A stretch of DNA of 45,356 bases, taken from contig JALFSO010000014.1 of NCBI GenBank assembly GCA_022778785.1, positions 1 to 45,356 on the forward strand, in the 5' to 3' direction. Numbering within the stretch: the first letter of the stretch is position 1; every line of letters starts with the position of its first letter. A program made the position numbers and the translations under genes. This document shows, one piece after another, positions 1 through 11,223 of this stretch. The DNA is from Dysosmobacter sp. (GTDB taxonomy: Bacteria > Bacillota > Clostridia > Oscillospirales > Oscillospiraceae). Below the pieces are notes generated by a model. It did no database searches, was not told the origin of the DNA, and worked only from the letters and a program-made list of their open reading frames with translations.

Positions 1-3000
1 GAACAACCTGACTTACACGAGGAACGGCGATTACCTGATTCCCGACCTGAGCCTGAGCGAACAGCCGGAGAAGCCCCTGGGCAAGTACGGCAGGATGCGG
101 AAAGCGTACCTGAAGGAACACCGGCCCCTGATCTACAACCAGCTGCTGCTGACCGAGAAGCTGTACTCGCACCTGCTGGAGATCGACGAGACGGCGAACA
201 GCCGTCTGGAGCAGATGATGCCCCGACTGGCGGAGTCGGCGGGCGCGACGGAGGAGCTGAAAGCCCGCGATCCGATGCGCTGGGTGGGCCTGATGGACAC
301 CTGCAAGGCGCAGGCCGAGGAGATTCTGATGACGGAGCTTATCAACAGCTGACCTTAAACCTGTTCCTCTCCGAAGCGGAACAAATCCAAAGAATAGATG
401 AAGCAGAGAATGTGAAAACATCCTCTGCTTTTTCTTTTGCTCAGACCGACATCGACCATGTGCTGCGGATGGGCGGCAACACCTATCGCCAGAGAGAGTG
501 CATTATCGCAGCCTTTGAGGAACAGAAATCTATTTCCGAGATTGCGGCCTATCTGCAAAACCTCTATACCGGCGGCAACGGGATCGGCAGCATTACTGCA
601 TGGTATGCCGAGGACGGTATCCACCTGTCTCATGGAAAGTCTGCCCGTTACGACGAGTCCGCCCAGGTCATTTCCTGGGAGCGTACTGCCGAGCGTATCG
701 GACAGCTTTTGAAGGACGGCCAATTTGCCACCAATGTGGAGCTGGCCGAGGCCGAGGGCTATGAACGCTTCCGTTTGGCTGAAAAAATCTGGCATCTGTA
801 CCACGATTTCAGCGATGAGGCCAAAGAATCCGGGTATCTGCCCAGCCTTGCCAACAATCCGGGGCGCGGTTTCCCGGAAGAATCCGCATGGCTTACCGAG
901 CAGCTGCAAAGCCCGGAGTTCCGCCAGACCCTTGCAGAAGAATATGCAGCATTCTGGACAGTCTATCAGCAAGACCGGGGTTTGCTGCGGTTCCACTATC
1001 ACAAGCCCAGAGAGATTTGGGAAAACCTGAAAGACCTATCCCTGCCCCGTACCGCCTTTTCCTCCCAGCTGACAGAAGTACCTGCGGTCAAGCAGTTTAT
1101 CACTGAGGACGAGATTGACGCCGCTATGACCAGAGGCAGCGGTGTCTCTGCTGGGAAAGGCCGCATTTTTGCTTTTTTCCGGGAAACTCACACCGATAAG
1201 GAAAAGGTGGCTTTTCTCCGGCATGAGTACGGCATCGGTGGGCGCTCCCATGCCCTGTCTGGCGCAATGGGCAGTCATGAAGATCACGATGGAAAAGGAC
1301 TGCACTATAAAAAAGATGGCTGCCCGGATGTGCATTTTACTTGGGATAAAGTTTCCAAGCGGATTACCGGACTGATTCAGAAAGGCCGCTATCTCACAGA
1401 ACAGGAACAGGCGGAGTACGATAAAATCCAGGCGGAAAAGACCCTGGCCGAGGCGGATGCCGTGAAAACTCAGCAGCCGGGCCCGGCCGTGTGGGAATAC
1501 AACGGCGTCAAGGAGCGCCACCCGGATGATATGGTCCTGTATCAGATGGGCGATTTCTTCGAGCTGTACGGCGAGGACGCCAAAGAAGCCGCGCCGGAGC
1601 TGGGGCTGCAACTGGTCTCCCGTGCTATCCCTGGCGGTGGCCGTGTGGAGATGTGCGGGTTCCCGGCAAACCAGCTGGAGCAGTACCTGGAACAGCTCCG
1701 GGCCAAGCATGATGTGACGGTTTCCGCCACCCTGGAGAGCCGCGCCCAGCGCCGGGAGTATTCTGTCCTCTCCATCGACCACGAAGCAGAACAGGACATC
1801 AGCGCCCATGAAGCGGAGTATGGCGCTGACGGGTTCCGGGCGTTCCGGGACGAAGAAGCCATCCAAGCCGCCACCCTCCGGGAGCTGCATGAGCAATACA
1901 AGCCCATCGTGCTGGAGGCTGTTACCCAGGACACCAGATACCGCAACGCCTGCGGTCACAGTGACAACGAGAACGCCGTGATTGAGGGCAACGCCGCCAT
2001 CCGCCGTGCTGTTCTGGGGTCCGGCAACATGGGGCTGCTCCGCCTCTATTCCGACACACCGGAGTTCCGGCAGCACCTTCATCGGGAAGTCATCGACGAG
2101 ACCTATCCCAAGCTTCATGAGCTGCTGCGCCCACTTTCGGACAATGACATTGACCGGGCCATCCAGGACTGGAACGGCAAGATCGAGAGTAAACACGTCG
2201 TTGTCCGTTACATGAAAGACCATGCACGGGAGAAAGACACCGCCGCATGGCTGGCCCGTGAGTTTGACGGCAGCGACGGAAAAACCCCGTTTGCGGTCCG
2301 CCCGAAAAGCCCCGAAGGAACGGTGCTGCCCTGGCCGAAGGTGCAACGCCGGATTGTCCAGCTCATTAAGGAGGACCGTTTCTACACCCAGGTCGAACAG
2401 GACAATCTGGACGATGTGGACCCCATCGCCATCCGGGAGGCCCTTGCCCAGCGCGGCATTGTGGACGGTCATGTGGTGGACCCGGAAAAGCTGGACAACA
2501 ACCCCTTTGTTCAGCAGGTTATGCGGGATGTGGAGGCCATATCCAGAGAGACCGCCCAAGCAGACCAGCCGGAACAGCCTTCCCCCGGCAATTCGCGTGT
2601 TCCTGTATCAGACAAGGAATATGCTACGGCCCGTGGCACGGTCCGGGAACGGACTTCTTATGATCCAACAGTCCCTCCCTACCATGTGGGAGATGTTGTC
2701 TATCTGGATGACCTCGCCCACCGGATCACGGAGCTGCGGGATGACACGGTGCAGCTGCTGCCCACCGGCATGAGCTACCCCATCTACCGGGCCGAGAGCC
2801 GGGAACGGTTTGAGCAGCTTCTACGGAAAGATAACAGCAACGACTTCTATACCGAGTTCCTGCCTGCAAATCTGGATATGGTGGACCAGGACCTGCGGGA
2901 TGTGCTGGCGCATGGCCTGATGGCCGCGTCGGACAAGGCGGAGCTTTCCCAGCTGCTACACACCGGCAAGAGCAACCGGGAGGTGGCCTTGTGGTTGAGC

Positions 3001-6000
3001 CGCGCTTATCCCAACATTGTGGAAACGATGGAGCTGGAGACCGGCGACACCGCTGACTACCGCACTACTCCTGAAGGTATCGAGCTGGAAGTGCTGGATG
3101 CAGACGAAAAGCGTTTGGCCATGCTGTTTTTCCGTTGGGACGAGGCTGCACCTTTGCTTCGCGGACTGTACTCCCGTCAGCTGGATGGTTTTGGACAGGC
3201 ACACCCCGAACCGGCTGCCGAGACCCCGGCTTACCACGCCGAGACCGTGGCTGTCTATCCGGGCGACAAAAACCATCTGCCCTATGATGTGGTGGTTCAG
3301 ACCCTGCGGATCAATGAGCCGGAGCCGCCAGCGCCTGCCGCCGAGCCGGAGAAAACCCTGGATGAAGTGCTGGACGAACACCCTGTATCCGTTCAGGTCA
3401 ATGGCGAGTGGCAGACCTTCCCCAATGTCAAAGCTGCCGAGGAAGCCTCTTATGAGGAATACAAGGCCAACCTGCGCCGCACCGCCGAGAATTTCCGTAT
3501 CACCGACGATCACCTGGGCGAAGGCGGCCCCAAAGCCAAGTTCCAGGCCAATATCGAGGCAATCAAGCTGCTGAAATACCTGGAGGAAACCACCGGGCAG
3601 GCAACGCCGGAGCAGCAGGAAGTTCTCTCCCGGTATGTGGGCTGGGGCGGCCTTGCCGATGCCTTTGACCCTGACAAGGAAAGCTGGAGCAAGGAATATG
3701 CCCAGCTGAAGGAACTGCTGATCCCGGAGGAATACGCCGCCGCCAGAGGGTCCACACTCAATGCCCACTACATCAGCCCTACGGTGATCCGTGCCATCTA
3801 TGAGGCCGTGGGCCGTATGGGATTTGAGACCGGAAACATCCTGGAGCCGTCCTGCGGCGTGGGCAATTTCTTCGGTATGCTGCCGGAGGAAATGCGAAAC
3901 AGCCGTCTGTATGGCGTGGAGCTGGATTCCATCAGCGGGCGGATTGCCCAGCAGCTCTACCCCAAGGCCGACATCACCGTGGCTGGATTTGAGACCACCG
4001 ACAGGCGGGACTTCTATGACCTTGCCATCGGCAATGTACCTTTCGGCCAGTATCAAGTTCGGGACAAAGCCTACGACAAGCTGAATTTCAACATTCACAA
4101 TTACTTTTTCGCCAAGGCGCTGGATCAGGTGCGTCCCGGTGGCGTGGTGGCCTTTGTCACCAGCCGCTACACGATGGACGCCAAGGACTCCACCGTGCGC
4201 CGGTATCTGGCCCAGCGCGCCGAGCTGTTGGGGGCCATTCGTCTGCCCAACAATGCGTTTAAGGCCAACGCCGGGACTGAGGTTGTATCGGACATCATCT
4301 TCCTGCAAAAGCGGGACCGTCCGCTGGACATTGTGCCGGAATGGACGCAGACCGGTCAGACCGAGGACGGTTTTGCCATCAATCGTTCTTTCCTGGACCA
4401 CCCGGAAATGGTGTTGGGCCGACAGGAACCGGAAAGCACCGCTCACGGCATGGACTACACCGTGAACCCCATCGAGGGCCTGGAGCTGGCCGATCAGCTG
4501 TACGATGCCGTGAAGTACATTCGCGGCACCTACCAGGAGGTCGAGCTGCCGGAGCTGGGCGAGGGCGAAGCCATCGACACATCCATCCCCGCCGACCCCA
4601 ATGTGAAGAACTATTCCTACACCGTGGTGGACGGCGCTGTGTATTTCCGGGAGAACAGCCGCATGGTGCGGCCTGACCTCAACGCCACCGCCGAAGCCCG
4701 TGTCAAAGGCATGGTGGGGCTGCGGGATTGCGTCCAGGAGCTGATCGACCTGCAAATGGATACCGCCACATCGGACAGCGAAATCCGTGACAAGCAGGCG
4801 GAGCTGAACCGGCTCTATGACGATTTTTCCGCCAAGTATGGTCTTATCAATGACCGGGCAAACCGGCTGGCCTTTGCCGATGATTCCAGCTATTATCTGC
4901 TCTGCGCGCTGGAGATCGTGGACGAGGACGGCAGGTTGGAGCGCAAGGCGGATATGTTCACCAAGCGGACCATCAAGCCCCATGAGGCGGTGACTTCCGT
5001 GGACACCGCCAGCGAAGCCCTGGCCGTATCCATCGCAGAAAAGGCCCGTGTAGACATGGAGTACATGGAACAGCTCACCGGCAAGACCAGCGACGAGCTG
5101 GCCGCCGAGCTGCAAGGCGTGATCTTCCGTCTGCCTGGGCCGGTGCCGGAGGGAGAACGCCCCATCTATGTGACCGCCGACGAATACCTGTCCGGCAATG
5201 TGCGGCGCAAGCTCCGTCAGGCACAGCGGGCGCTGGAGGTCAGCGAGATTTTCCGCCCCAATGTGGAGGCGCTGAAAAAGGCTCAGCCCAAAGACCTGGA
5301 TGCTTCGGAGATCGAGGTGCGCCTGGGCGCTACATGGATCGACAAAGAGTACATCCAGCAGTTCATGTATGAGACCTTCAACACCCCGTACTACCTCCAG
5401 CGCGCTATCCAGGTCAATTACGCCTCCTATACCGCCGAATGGCAGGTCACGGGCAAAAACTCTGTCTCCGAAAACGATGTGGCGGCCTACACCACCTACG
5501 GAACCAGCCGTGCCAATGCCTACAAGATTCTGGAGGACAGTTTGAACCTTCGGGATGTCCGCATTTACGACACCGTGGAGGACGCGGACGGTAAAGAGCG
5601 CCGGGTGCTGAACGCCAAGGAGACCACCTTGGCAGCCCAAAAGCAGCAGGCTATCCGGGACGCTTTCCGCGATTGGATTTGGCGGGACCCGGAGCGCCGC
5701 CAGACCCTGGTGCGCCAGTACAACGAGGAAATGAACTCCACCCGGCCCCGTGAATACGACGGGTCCCACATCACTTTCGGCGGCATGAATCCGGCCATTA
5801 CCTTGCGGGATCACCAGCTGGGGGCTATCGCCCATATCCTCTATGGCGGCAATACGCTGCTGGCACACGAGGTAGGCGCGGGCAAGACCTTTGAAATGGT
5901 CGCCGCCGCGATGGAGGCAAAGCGACTGGGCTTATGCCAGAAGTCCCTCTTTGTGGTGCCGAACCACCTGACCGAACAATGGGCGTCGGAGTTTCTACGG

Positions 6001-6382
6001 CTCTATCCCTCCGCAAAAATTCTGGTCACGACCAAGAAAGACTTTGAGACCCACAACCGAAAGAAATTCTGCGCCAGGATCGCCACCGGCGACTACGACG
6101 CCGTTATCATCGGCCACTCGCAGTTTGAGCGTATTCCCATCAGCCGGGAGCGTCAGGAGCGGCTCCTTCAGGAGCAGATCGACGAGATCACCGAGGGCAT
6201 TGCCGAGGTGAAGTACAGCGGCGGTGAGCGTTTCACAGTCAAACAGCTGGAACGCACCAAGAAATCCCTGGAAGCCAGACTGGAAAAGCTCCAGGCCGAA
6301 GGCCGTAAGGACGATGTGGTGACTTTTGAGCAGCTGGGCGTGGATCGGCTGTTTGTGGACGAGGCGCACAACTACAAGAACC
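1..6382 (+). CDS. Giant SNF2 helicase / N6-methylase-like protein, 5' exon (partial at left)
   Basis: This is the first part of a giant protein typical of Clostridia conjugative elements; its frame is open from base 1 with no stop, so the real start is upstream. In order I see repeated conserved blocks around 412-820, 1120-1430 and 1980-2420, and a block resembling the MutS N-terminal mismatch-recognition domain near 1490-1790 (YQMGDFFELYGEDA). A methylase-like domain follows, with motif I LEPSCGVGNFFG near 3841 and a motif IV variant NVPFG at 4033. The SNF2-type helicase then starts, with Walker A GAGKT at 5875-5889 and DEAH at 6358-6369. The coding frame stops soon after base 6382 because a group II intron interrupts codon AAC-C|TG. 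With the 3' exon, 2799 residues are visible. Its likely role is DNA processing or protection during transfer, by inference only. NVPFG instead of NPPF/Y leaves methylase activity uncertain. Confidence 0.85.
2..352 (+). CDS. tnpV: TnpV-like transposon protein, 5' end outside window
   Basis: The frame is open from base 2 to the stop at 350-352, giving 116 visible residues; the start lies before the window. The order of motifs matches the small TnpV proteins of Clostridia mobile elements as I remember them: a GDYLIPDL segment, then KYGRMRKAYLKEHRP, a LTEKLYSHL helix, and a C-terminal EEILMTELI tail. No biochemical function is established for this family as far as I know. The same strand in the neighbouring frame is open through the whole region and runs directly into the giant helicase gene, so the two genes appear to overlap in different frames. 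The stop of this protein overlaps codons of the helicase. Family assignment is fairly secure; the role is unknown. Confidence 0.7.
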   Translation, partial: NNLTYTRNGDYLIPDLSLSEQPEKPLGKYGRMRKAYLKEHRPLIYNQLLLTEKLYSHLLEIDETANSRLEQMMPRLAESAGATEELKARDPMRWVGLMDTCKAQAEEILMTELINS

Positions 6383-7118
6383 GTGCGAAACGTTGCGCAT
6401 AAGCCCTTGTTGACAGCAAGGACGAACAGCGCCATGTGATTGCACTTAACAATAAGAAAATATCACAGAGAACTTGAATCTCGAAATCAGGGGTGAAATT
6501 CCCCTGCCGTACAGAACCAATGCCGGAAAGGAGCAATCCCATAGCGGTCTGTCAAACCGCAGGCAGTACGAGAGCTAATACTCCACTGTGCGTTGCACAT
6601 CTGTAAATGTGCAGGGTACAAAGCGTGGTGAAGTCGTAACCTGAAAACCTAAACCCCTGCAAAGGGGCATGGAGAATAATGGTGCGGGCTTCCGAAACCT
6701 ATGGCTATCCGTTAGTGAAAGCTATGCAGCATCGTAAGAGTAGACGGCATCTGAAAGGGTGAAAATTGGAAAAAGCGTGTGCGGTTGGTTTTTCCGTACA
6801 TGCCCTGTGGAATGAAATGTCCACACGGAATCATGCAGAAACTGTGGTTCAAAGCATGGTTAGGTTTTCCCGGTGTAAGGTAGCGGCCTAAGGGTTTCAA
6901 TGGTCAGCAATGACCGCAAGGATAGAGATTCAGGAACGTTTGAGAGCCTATTGCCGGAGCTTTACAGAGCAATGAAAGCAATAGGAAGTCAGCCGTACCA
7001 TAGTAGTCTGCGGCTGGGTAACGCCAGCTACACGGGGCTGAAATGCCCCATGGCGAAGGGTACGAGTCAAACTGATTTACAAATTTCACAAAACGAAAAT
7101 CCAATAACTCCCTGAAAG
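6383..7118 (+). ncRNA. Group II intron ribozyme domains I-IV (5' part)
   Basis: This roughly 736-base stretch lies between the GTGCG intron start and the intron-encoded protein. It is rich in short complementary segments, such as the AAACCCCTG/CAGGGG-type helices near 6650, and carries no convincing gene. The short open frame at 6900-7115 has no protein-like features and is best explained as ribozyme sequence. The stretch should fold as domains I to III and part of IV, including the exon-binding sites. I did not derive a full secondary structure. Confidence 0.75.
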
Positions 7119-9044
7119 ATGGGTGACGAACTGCGAGGTGAAAGCCTTGTGCATTTGAACGTCAGATTTTCAACGGAAATGGAACTGAAAGCCATGCAGG
7201 ATATGCTCTATGAGAAATCCGGGCAAGGCGTTTCGTTCACCGGACTGGTGGAAGCAATGGCGCACGAAGTCACCATTGTGACTGCCATCCATAACATCAA
7301 GTCCAACAAGGGCAGTAAAACCGCCGGAGTGGACAAGGTAAAAATGGACAACTATCTGCAAATGCCAAAAGATGAACTGATTTTATTGATTCAATCGTGT
7401 TTTCGCAAATACCAGCCCAAACCAGCCCGCCGTGAATATATTCCAAAAAACAACGGAAAAATGCGGCCGCTGGGAATCCCTACGGTATTGGACAGAATCA
7501 TACAGGAATGTGTGCGGCTAATCATAGAGCCGATATGCGAGGCGAGATTTTATCCGCACAGCTACGGCTTTCGCCCTTACCGGGCGCAAAAGCACGCAAT
7601 CCGGGATATTGTCAATGTAATCAACGCCGGGTGTAAATCCCCCGACCAGGCTGTGTGGGCAGTGGAAGGTGACATTCAAGGGTGTTTTGACAACATCAGC
7701 CATCGGATACTGCTTCAAAAAGTATGGCGAATGGGCATCCATGATAAACGGGTGCTGAAAATCATCAGCCAAATGCTGAAAGCCGGGTATATTGAACGGG
7801 ATTTGTACTATCAAACGGCAACAGGCACACCGCAGGGCGGAATCCTTTCCCCTCTGCTGTCGAACATCTATCTGAATGATTTTGACTGGTATGTGGGACG
7901 GACTTATATGGAGCCGCATCGCAAATGCAAGCACAAATGCAACGATACACGCAGGCTGAAATGGGCAGGAACTACCCCAAAGTATAACTTCCGTTATGCC
8001 GATGACTGGGTGGTGCTGACTTCTACGGAAAAGGAAGCGTTCCGTATGAAGCGCGAGCTGACAAAATACTTTAGGCAAAAACTGAAACTGGAACTGTCGC
8101 AGGAAAAGACCTATGTAACCGATTTGCGGAAAGGAGGGATACATTTTCTCGGTTACATCGTCAAGGCGGAACGAAAGCGCAAAACACCGAACCCTGCAAC
8201 GTGGACGGAACATCTGGTGGGAAAACCATTACCGGATATGAAACGGCTGTCCAAGAAGATTGGCAGTCTGCTGGAACAGGTACACCGTATTGAGCTATAT
8301 TCCAAACCAAATACACAGGCCGCCCAGATACAGTATGTGAACTCCATCATTCTGGGACTGGCGCAGTATTACCAGCCGTCCATCTGTTCACACGCTTACC
8401 ATGCAATCGACCGCAGGGTAAACAATGCGGCGCTGGCCGTTTGGAAAAAGCTGTTTCCGAAACAGTATAACCAGATGCAGGTTCCGCTGAAAACCCTCTG
8501 CAATCTTCCGCACAGGCACGAAGGATATGAAAGCAAAACCTTTGCAATTCCCATCGAGGGAAAATGGTTTGGAATCACCTTTGCGTTTATCACGCACAGC
8601 CGGTATGAGAGCAAACCGTTTGACCAAAAGATAACCCCTTACACGGCGGAAGGCCGCAGGCGGTACATCAACTACCGAAACAAGCACAAACCACTGCCCT
8701 GTGACCGACCATCCATCAATACCCCGGAAGATATTGCCCTTGCCTGCTATGCAGACGGAAAGGGCTGGAAGGCAAACTTTGAATACTTCATGAACCGAGA
8801 ATACGCCTATAACCGGGATAAGGGAAAGTGCAAATGTTGCGGGAAACCATTTTCCATAACAGTTCCAAAACACTGTCACCATATCAACAACCAGCTTCCA
8901 ATCGAAAGAATCAATAAAGTTCCTAATCTGGCATGGCTGTGCGAATTGTGCCACCGCATGGTTCATAACAGCCCAATACCGCCTGAGCTGAACGCAAAGG
9001 CAGTACGCAAAATTATGAAATACCGAGAAAAACTCAAATCGTGA
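7119..9044 (+). CDS. ltrA: Group II intron reverse transcriptase/maturase with HNH endonuclease
   Basis: This 641-residue protein has the full set of intron-encoded protein domains. The reverse transcriptase shows GKMRPLGIPTVLDRIIQE, a QGCFDNISH block, PQGGILSPLLSNIYLNDFD and the catalytic YADD box at residues 293-296. A maturase (domain X) region follows. The C-terminal HNH/zinc-finger endonuclease (about residues 571-613) has CKCC, CHHINNQLPIE and CELCHRMVHN. The protein assists splicing of its own intron and supports retrohoming into DNA by target-primed reverse transcription. All key residues appear intact and there is no frameshift, so the intron looks active or only recently inactive. 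The ATG at 7119 is taken as the start; a start further inside is possible because no strong ribosome binding site is visible. Confidence 0.95.
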   Translation: MGDELRGESLVHLNVRFSTEMELKAMQDMLYEKSGQGVSFTGLVEAMAHEVTIVTAIHNIKSNKGSKTAGVDKVKMDNYLQMPKDELILLIQSCFRKYQPKPARREYIPKNNGKMRPLGIPTVLDRIIQECVRLIIEPICEARFYPHSYGFRPYRAQKHAIRDIVNVINAGCKSPDQAVWAVEGDIQGCFDNISHRILLQKVWRMGIHDKRVLKIISQMLKAGYIERDLYYQTATGTPQGGILSPLLSNIYLNDFDWYVGRTYMEPHRKCKHKCNDTRRLKWAGTTPKYNFRYADDWVVLTSTEKEAFRMKRELTKYFRQKLKLELSQEKTYVTDLRKGGIHFLGYIVKAERKRKTPNPATWTEHLVGKPLPDMKRLSKKIGSLLEQVHRIELYSKPNTQAAQIQYVNSIILGLAQYYQPSICSHAYHAIDRRVNNAALAVWKKLFPKQYNQMQVPLKTLCNLPHRHEGYESKTFAIPIEGKWFGITFAFITHSRYESKPFDQKITPYTAEGRRRYINYRNKHKPLPCDRPSINTPEDIALACYADGKGWKANFEYFMNREYAYNRDKGKCKCCGKPFSITVPKHCHHINNQLPIERINKVPNLAWLCELCHRMVHNSPIPPELNAKAVRKIMKYREKLKS

Positions 9045-9121
9045 AATTTGTGAGTACGCTGTACCCGTGAGGGTGCAGTGATATTGAAATCTGAAGGAAG
9101 AAAGTAAATCAGTTTGATGGT

Positions 9122-9204
9122 AGGCCGGGTGCGCTGAAAGGTGCACGCCCGGCGTGAGGTGGGGGAAAATCCGGAGATTACTTCAAAAGATTACCTATCA
9201 CCAT
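9122..9204 (+). ncRNA. Group II intron domains V and VI with 3' splice site
   Basis: Bases 9122-9155 form a domain V hairpin. GGCCGGGTGC pairs with GCACGCCCGGC around a CTGAAAGG-type loop, and there is a two-base bulge on the 3' side, as in known group II introns. Domain VI follows and pairs GGTG near 9157 with CACC at 9199-9202. The A at 9197 lies seven bases before the final intron base, which is the usual position of the lariat branch point. The intron ends AT at 9203-9204. Confidence 0.8.
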
Positions 9205-11222
9205 TGTTTCTTTACACCAAAATGCGGAATGTGGCGGGCCTCTCTACCAGCGATGCCCAAAAATCCAGCGATATGTTCGCCAAGTGCCGCTATATGGACG
9301 AGATCACCGGAAACCGTGGCGTGATTTTTGCCACCGGCACCCCCGTCAGCAACTCCATGACCGAACTTTACACCATGCAGCGGTATCTTCAGTATGACCG
9401 CTTGCAGGAATTGAGCATGACCCATTTCGACTGCTGGGCGTCGCGCTTTGGCGAAACGACAACGGCCCTGGAGCTGGCACCGGAAGGCACCGGCTACCGA
9501 GCGCGTACCCGTTTCTCCAAGTTCTTTAATCTCCCGGAGCTGATGAACCTGTTCAAAGAGGTGGCGGACATCAAAACCGCCGATCAGCTCCATCTGCCTA
9601 CGCCGGAGGTGGAATACCACAACATTGTGGCCCAGCCCACCGAACAGCAGCAGGAAATGGTGAAGGAGCTATCCGAGCGTGCCTCCCTGGTACACAGCGG
9701 CACAGTGGACCCCTCCCAAGACAATATGCTCAAGATCACCAGCGATGGCCGCAAGCTGGGCCTGGACCAGCGCATTATCAATCAGGCGCTGCCGGATGAA
9801 CCCGGCACCAAGGTCAATCAATGTGTCGCAAACACCATGCAGATTTGGCGGGATGGCGAGGCCGACAAGCTGACCCAGCTGGTGTTTTGCGATATTTCCA
9901 CACCCCAGGTGGCCCCCTCCAAAAAGGCGGCCAAGTCGCTGGACAACCCCACGCTTCACGCTCTGGAACAGGCCGTACCGCTGGACGAACCGGAGCCGGT
10001 CTTTACCGTCTATGAGGACATCCGGCAAAAGCTCATCGCCCAGGGGATGCCCGCCGATCAGATTGCCTTTATCCATGAGGCTAATACCGAGGTGCGGAAA
10101 AAGGAGCTGTTCGCCAAGGTTCGCACCGGCCAGGTGCGCGTCCTGCTGGGTAGCACCGCCAAGATGGGAGCCGGAACCAATGTGCAGGACCGCCTTGTGG
10201 CGCTCCATGACCTGGATTGCCCGTGGCGGCCGGGAGACCTTGCCCAGCGCAAGGGCCGTATCGAGCGCCAGGGCAACCAAAACCCCCTAGTTCATGTGTA
10301 CCGCTATGTAACGGAGGGTACTTTTGACGCTTATCTCTGGCAGACGGTGGAGAACAAACAGAAGTTCATTTCGCAAATTATGACCAGCAAAAGCCCGGTG
10401 CGCTCCTGTGATGATGTGGACGAAACGGCGCTGTCCTTTGCCGAGATCAAGGCTCTGTGCGCCGGAGACCCCCGTATCAAGGAGCGCATGGACCTGGATG
10501 TGGAGGTATCCAAGCTGAAGCTGATGAAGGCCGACCACCAAAGTAAGCAGTATCGTCTGGAGGATCAGCTGCTGAAATACTTCCCAGAGGAAATCGAAAA
10601 GTACAAAGGCTTCATCCAGGGCTTTGAAGCAGACCTGGAGACCCTGGCTGCCCACCCTCACCCGGAGGACGGCTTTGCCGGTATGGAAATCCGGGGCGAT
10701 ACCCTGACGGACAAGGAGAACGCCGGTGCAGCCCTGCTGGATGCCTGCAAGGAGGTCAAAAACTCCGAGCCTGTGCAGATCGGCGGCTACCGGGGCTTTG
10801 CTATGTCGGTGCTGTTTGACGCATGGCGGCAGGAATATACGCTCCTGCTGAAAGGCCAAATGACCCACCGGGCAAGCCTCGGCACAGACCTACGCGGCAA
10901 CCTGACCCGTATCGACAATGCTCTTTCTCAAATGCCCCAGCGCCTGGAGGCGACCAAGGCCCAGCTGGACAATTTGTATCAGCAGCAGGCCGCTGCCAAG
11001 GAGGAAGTGGGCAAGCCCTTCCCCTATGAGGATGATCTGCGGGTCAAGTCCGCCCGTCTGGTGGAGCTGGACACGATTCTGAACCTGGACGGCAGGGGCC
11101 GATCCCAGCCGGAGTCGGTGATCGCCAAGAGCGCACGGCCCTCGGTGCTGGACAGCCTGAAACGCCCGGTGCCGCCCCGCAACCCCGAAAAGAAACCAAA
11201 ACAGCATGAGGAGGTGCGATAA
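9205..11222 (+). CDS. Giant SNF2 helicase / methylase-like protein, 3' exon
   Basis: After intron removal this segment continues the helicase from Leu of the DEAHNYKN-L junction and adds 671 residues after the split codon. It carries helicase motif III-like GVIFATGTPVSNSMTELY and the C-terminal helicase lobe, with GSTAKMGAGTNVQDRL and the motif VI arginines in DLAQRKGRIERQGN. A long charged C-terminal region follows that is probably helical and basic. An open frame begins at 9141 inside the intron, but those first 21 codons are intron sequence. The gene ends one base before the next start, and its last codons (GAGGAGGTGCG) double as the ribosome binding site of the following gene, so the two are translationally coupled. 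Confidence 0.88.
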
Positions 11223-11223
11223 C

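Larger units (their letters stand above)
6383..9204 (+). mobile_element. Group II intron, complete, in sense orientation
   Basis: The element starts with GTGCG, the classic group II 5' end, and ends in AT just before the exon resumes. Removing these 2822 bases joins base 6382 (C) to 9205-9206 (TG), making a Leu codon and restoring the helicase frame exactly. This gives DEAHNYKN followed by LFLYTKMRNVAG, the expected family sequence. The intron contains a ribozyme 5' region, a reverse transcriptase/maturase gene, and domains V and VI. It lies in the same direction as the host gene and so should splice from its mRNA. Exon bases AGAACC at 6377-6382 can pair with GGTTTT at 6863-6868 (one G-U), or partly with GGTTC at 6846, as candidate IBS1/EBS1. 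That pairing is inference. Confidence 0.93.

Noticed and set aside
412-414. GTG at 412 as start of the giant helicase
   Set aside because: The frame is open without a stop back to base 1, there is no ribosome binding site before 412, and the preceding codons (LTLNLFLSEAEQIQRIDEAE) match the family's internal sequence.
2956-5868. Very long minus-strand open frame over the helicase gene
   Set aside because: It is antisense to a strongly recognised protein; its translation is His/Gly/Leu-rich with no motif and it has no ribosome binding site. It arises from GC-rich codon use.
6900-7115. Open frame of 71 codons inside the intron 5' region
   Set aside because: It lies in ribozyme sequence between the GTGCG start and the maturase gene and has no protein family features.
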